A stretch of 15,206 nucleotides of DNA from Clostridiales bacterium. GTDB lineage: Bacteria > Bacillota_A > Clostridia > Oscillospirales > Oscillospiraceae. A model generated the notes under the pieces. It ran no database searches. It was not told the origin of the DNA and saw only the letters and a program-made list of their open reading frames with translations. Positions 13,243 through 15,206 of this stretch are shown in pieces (position 1 is the first letter of the stretch; every line of letters begins with the position of its first letter). The DNA lies in NCBI GenBank assembly GCA_019417795.1, contig DXUR01000031.1:1-15206 (forward strand). Reading direction: 5' to 3'. Both the position numbers and the translations under genes were made by a program.

Positions 13243-14983
13243 GGCGTTAAAAAAGAAGTATGCGTTAAGCGATCAGGGTGCAAAAGACCTGTTAAAAGGG
13301 ATTGTTTATTCGGTGCTGGCCAATATCAGCCTTATGTTTCCTGTTATTCTTCTGGCTATCGTCCTCAATCAGCTTCTTGCGCCTGTTTTGGGAGCGAGTG
13401 CGCCAGAGATCAGTGCCGCTGTTTACACTGTGATTGGAATTGTGATTTTAGCTGTTGTTTTTATTTTTCATTATTGCCAGTACACCGCGACATATCTCGG
13501 AACGTATGATGAAAGCGCAAGGCGGCGTATCGGGCTTGCGGAAAAATTGCGTACCCTTCCGCTGACCTTCTTCCACCAGCGTGATCTTGCTGACCTGACA
13601 AGCACAATTATGGGCGACTGTGCAAACTTTGAACACGCATTTTCTCATACGGTTCCACAATTCTTTGGAGCAGTTATCTCTACGGGGATTGTTTGTATCG
13701 GCCTGCTGATTTTCAACTGGCAAATGGGTTTGGCTCTTCTTTGGGTAGCTCCGATTTCATTTGCAATCGTTATTCTGTCACGGAAATGGCAGGAAAAACT
13801 CAGCAAAAAGCACATGAACGCAAGACTGGAGCTTGCAGAAGGCATTCAGGAATGTTTGGAAACCGTACAGGATATAAAGGCTTGCAATCAGGAAGAAGAT
13901 TATCTTCGCAAATTGGACGCAAAGATGGATGCTGCGGAAAAAGCACAGATTTCATCCGAAATGACAACGGCAAGTCTGCTGACAACCGGCCAGATGTTTT
14001 TACGGCTCGGTTTGGCAACGGTGATTGTAGTAGGTAATAGTCTTGTGGTAAGTGGAGATACCTCTCTGTTTACCTATATTCTGTTTTTGATTGCTGCCTC
14101 CCGCCTGTACGATCCGCTTTCCGGGGCGATGTCAAATATGGCAGAGCTGTTTTCTGTACAGCTTCAGGTGAACCGCTTGAAAGAAATAGAGGAATACCCG
14201 GAAGAAACCGGTGAGAAGAATATCCATACAAACGGGTACGATATTACATTCGATCATGTCCAGTTTTCTTACGAAAAGGGCAAACCGGTACTGAGGGATG
14301 TTTCGTTTACTGCAAAACAGGGACAGGTCACTGCATTGGTTGGCCCGTCCGGCGGCGGCAAAAGTACAGTCGCAAAACTGGCAGCCAAATTTTATCCTCT
14401 GGACGGAGGAAGAATACTGTTGGGCGGAACCGATATTGCTCCGCTAAATTCAACCATGTTGATGAAAAACTTCTCTATCGTTTTTCAAGATGTTGTGCTG
14501 TTTAATAACACCATCATGGAAAATATTCGTGTCGGTAAAAAGGACGCAACGGATGAAGAAGTGATTGCCGCAGCTAAAGCAGCGCAGTGTGATGAATTTA
14601 TTTCAAAATTGTCGGACGGCTATCAGACGGTGATCGGAGAAAATGGTTCAACACTATCTGGCGGTGAGTGCCAGCGCCTTTCTATCGCACGTGCTCTTTT
14701 GAAAGACGCTCCTGTTATTCTTCTGGATGAAGCTACTGCTTCTCTTGATGTAGATAACGAAACTGAAATTCAAAACGCAATATCCAGGCTGGTAAAAGGC
14801 AAGACAGTTCTTATAATCGCTCACAGAATGAGGACGGTGGAAGCTGCCGATAACATCGTTGTATTGTCAGATGGTATTGTAGCCGAAAACGGAACTCACG
14901 AAGAACTTATGAAAGAAAATGGCCTCTATCATAGGCTGGTCGATTTGCAGACAGCTTCTGCAAATTGGAAGTTAAGCGTTTAA
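13235..14983 (+). CDS. Exporter-fold ABC half-transporter 2, partner of the preceding one
   Basis: A 582-residue half-transporter. I start it at ATG 13235, 9 bases after AAAGGAGG (13218-13225); the ATG at 13226 touches that site and is less likely. It overlaps the upstream gene by 8 bases. Membrane helices occupy about 20-300 and the ATPase about 335-575. Motifs: Walker A GPSGGGKST 370-378, Q418, signature LSGGE 474-478, Walker B ILLDEA with E499, a conventional TASLD loop, and H530. Both ATP sites of the predicted heterodimer have catalytic glutamates. The partner has TAFAD and this one TASLD, a difference that would let the two sites act unequally. With the ECF genes upstream, it may form a two-system route for the same or related substrates. 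Confidence 0.85.
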   Translation: MIKALKKKYALSDQGAKDLLKGIVYSVLANISLMFPVILLAIVLNQLLAPVLGASAPEISAAVYTVIGIVILAVVFIFHYCQYTATYLGTYDESARRRIGLAEKLRTLPLTFFHQRDLADLTSTIMGDCANFEHAFSHTVPQFFGAVISTGIVCIGLLIFNWQMGLALLWVAPISFAIVILSRKWQEKLSKKHMNARLELAEGIQECLETVQDIKACNQEEDYLRKLDAKMDAAEKAQISSEMTTASLLTTGQMFLRLGLATVIVVGNSLVVSGDTSLFTYILFLIAASRLYDPLSGAMSNMAELFSVQLQVNRLKEIEEYPEETGEKNIHTNGYDITFDHVQFSYEKGKPVLRDVSFTAKQGQVTALVGPSGGGKSTVAKLAAKFYPLDGGRILLGGTDIAPLNSTMLMKNFSIVFQDVVLFNNTIMENIRVGKKDATDEEVIAAAKAAQCDEFISKLSDGYQTVIGENGSTLSGGECQRLSIARALLKDAPVILLDEATASLDVDNETEIQNAISRLVKGKTVLIIAHRMRTVEAADNIVVLSDGIVAENGTHEELMKENGLYHRLVDLQTASANWKLSV

Positions 14984-15001
14984 TCATAAAAGGAGGTACT
15001 G

Positions 15002-15206
15002 ATGAAACTTCATGCGTCCGGGGAGGACTACCTGGAGGCCATACTTGTTCTCCATAAGAAGATGGGCATGGTGCGCTCCGTGGATGTCGCCCGGCACCTG
15101 GAGGTCACAAAGCCCAGCGTGTGCCATGCGGTGGCGACCCTGCGGGACGGGGGCTTTCTTACAATGGACGAAGATCACTTTCTCCATCTGACCGATGTGG
15201 GCCGCG
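15002..15206 (+). CDS. DtxR/MntR-family metal-dependent regulator, N-terminal part (3' truncated by window)
   Basis: Sixty-eight codons are visible from ATG 15002; AAAAGGAGG (14988-14996) lies 5 bases upstream, 18 bases after the stop of the ABC gene, so it is likely in the same operon. The translation gives the winged helix-turn-helix of DtxR/MntR regulators: SGEDYLEAILVLHKK at about 6-20, then VRSVDVARHLEVTKPSVCHA with the recognition helix, and HLTDVGR at the wing end. Family members repress metal-uptake genes when bound to Fe2+ or Mn2+. The metal-binding and dimerisation parts lie outside the window, so metal preference cannot be read. GC is about 60 percent by count, clearly above the transporter genes (roughly 45 percent), which suggests a separate origin. 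Confidence 0.88.
   Translation, partial: MKLHASGEDYLEAILVLHKKMGMVRSVDVARHLEVTKPSVCHAVATLRDGGFLTMDEDHFLHLTDVGR

Noticed and set aside
1..15206. tRNA or rRNA genes, or site-specific attachment sites
   Set aside because: No cloverleaf with a TTC loop, no rRNA-like stretch, and no integrase or paired direct repeats that could define att sites were seen in the window.

Overview
The window reads as accessory, conjugation-linked DNA of a gut Clostridia-type Firmicute (Lachnospiraceae/Oscillospiraceae-like). This is inferred from Tn1549-style mobile-element gene families, AGGAGG ribosome binding sites close to nearly every start, and moderate GC. Every gene I support lies on the + strand. Positions 1-7273 are the mobile-element part and 7301-15206 a metal/siderophore-type transport cargo; both ends are cut by the window.

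Mobile backbone (1-3598 and 5513-7273): the C-terminal part of a giant SNF2-like helicase, a DUF3848/DUF3849 protein and a MobC-like relaxosome protein form a tightly packed run ending at a strong terminator (3152-3204). A small CD1845-like membrane protein follows with its own possible promoter. A MOBP-type relaxase (5513-6928) closes the transfer genes. Between membrane protein and relaxase sits a lower-GC three-gene unit (3694-5458): AbiEi antitoxin/repressor, AbiEii nucleotidyltransferase toxin and a small protein with two CxxC pairs. They are joined by ATGA overlaps, driven from a promoter whose -10 lies inside a perfect inverted repeat, and closed by a terminator.

Junction (6929-7367): a run of consecutive stem-loops (6946-7126), then a 41-codon relic of a TnpV-type protein, then a consensus promoter (TTGACA, 17 bp, TATACT).

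Cargo (7368-15206): an AraC-family regulator, an MptD/Trep_Strep-type ECF substrate-binding component, an EcfT, a fused double EcfA ATPase, two half-size exporter-fold ABC proteins, and the start of a DtxR/MntR-like metal regulator. The gene content resembles siderophore import modules (YbtA-YbtPQ of yersiniabactin, IrtAB of mycobactin, the transport part of the equibactin ICE) but no siderophore biosynthesis is visible. The working interpretation is a mobile island for taking up a metallophore made by others; the substrate is inferred. Between the ATPase and the first ABC gene lie a short relic resembling the AraC gene's 3' end and a hairpin leader resembling the one downstream of the intact AraC gene. 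This suggests the cargo was assembled from two AraC-plus-transporter modules, one of which lost its regulator.
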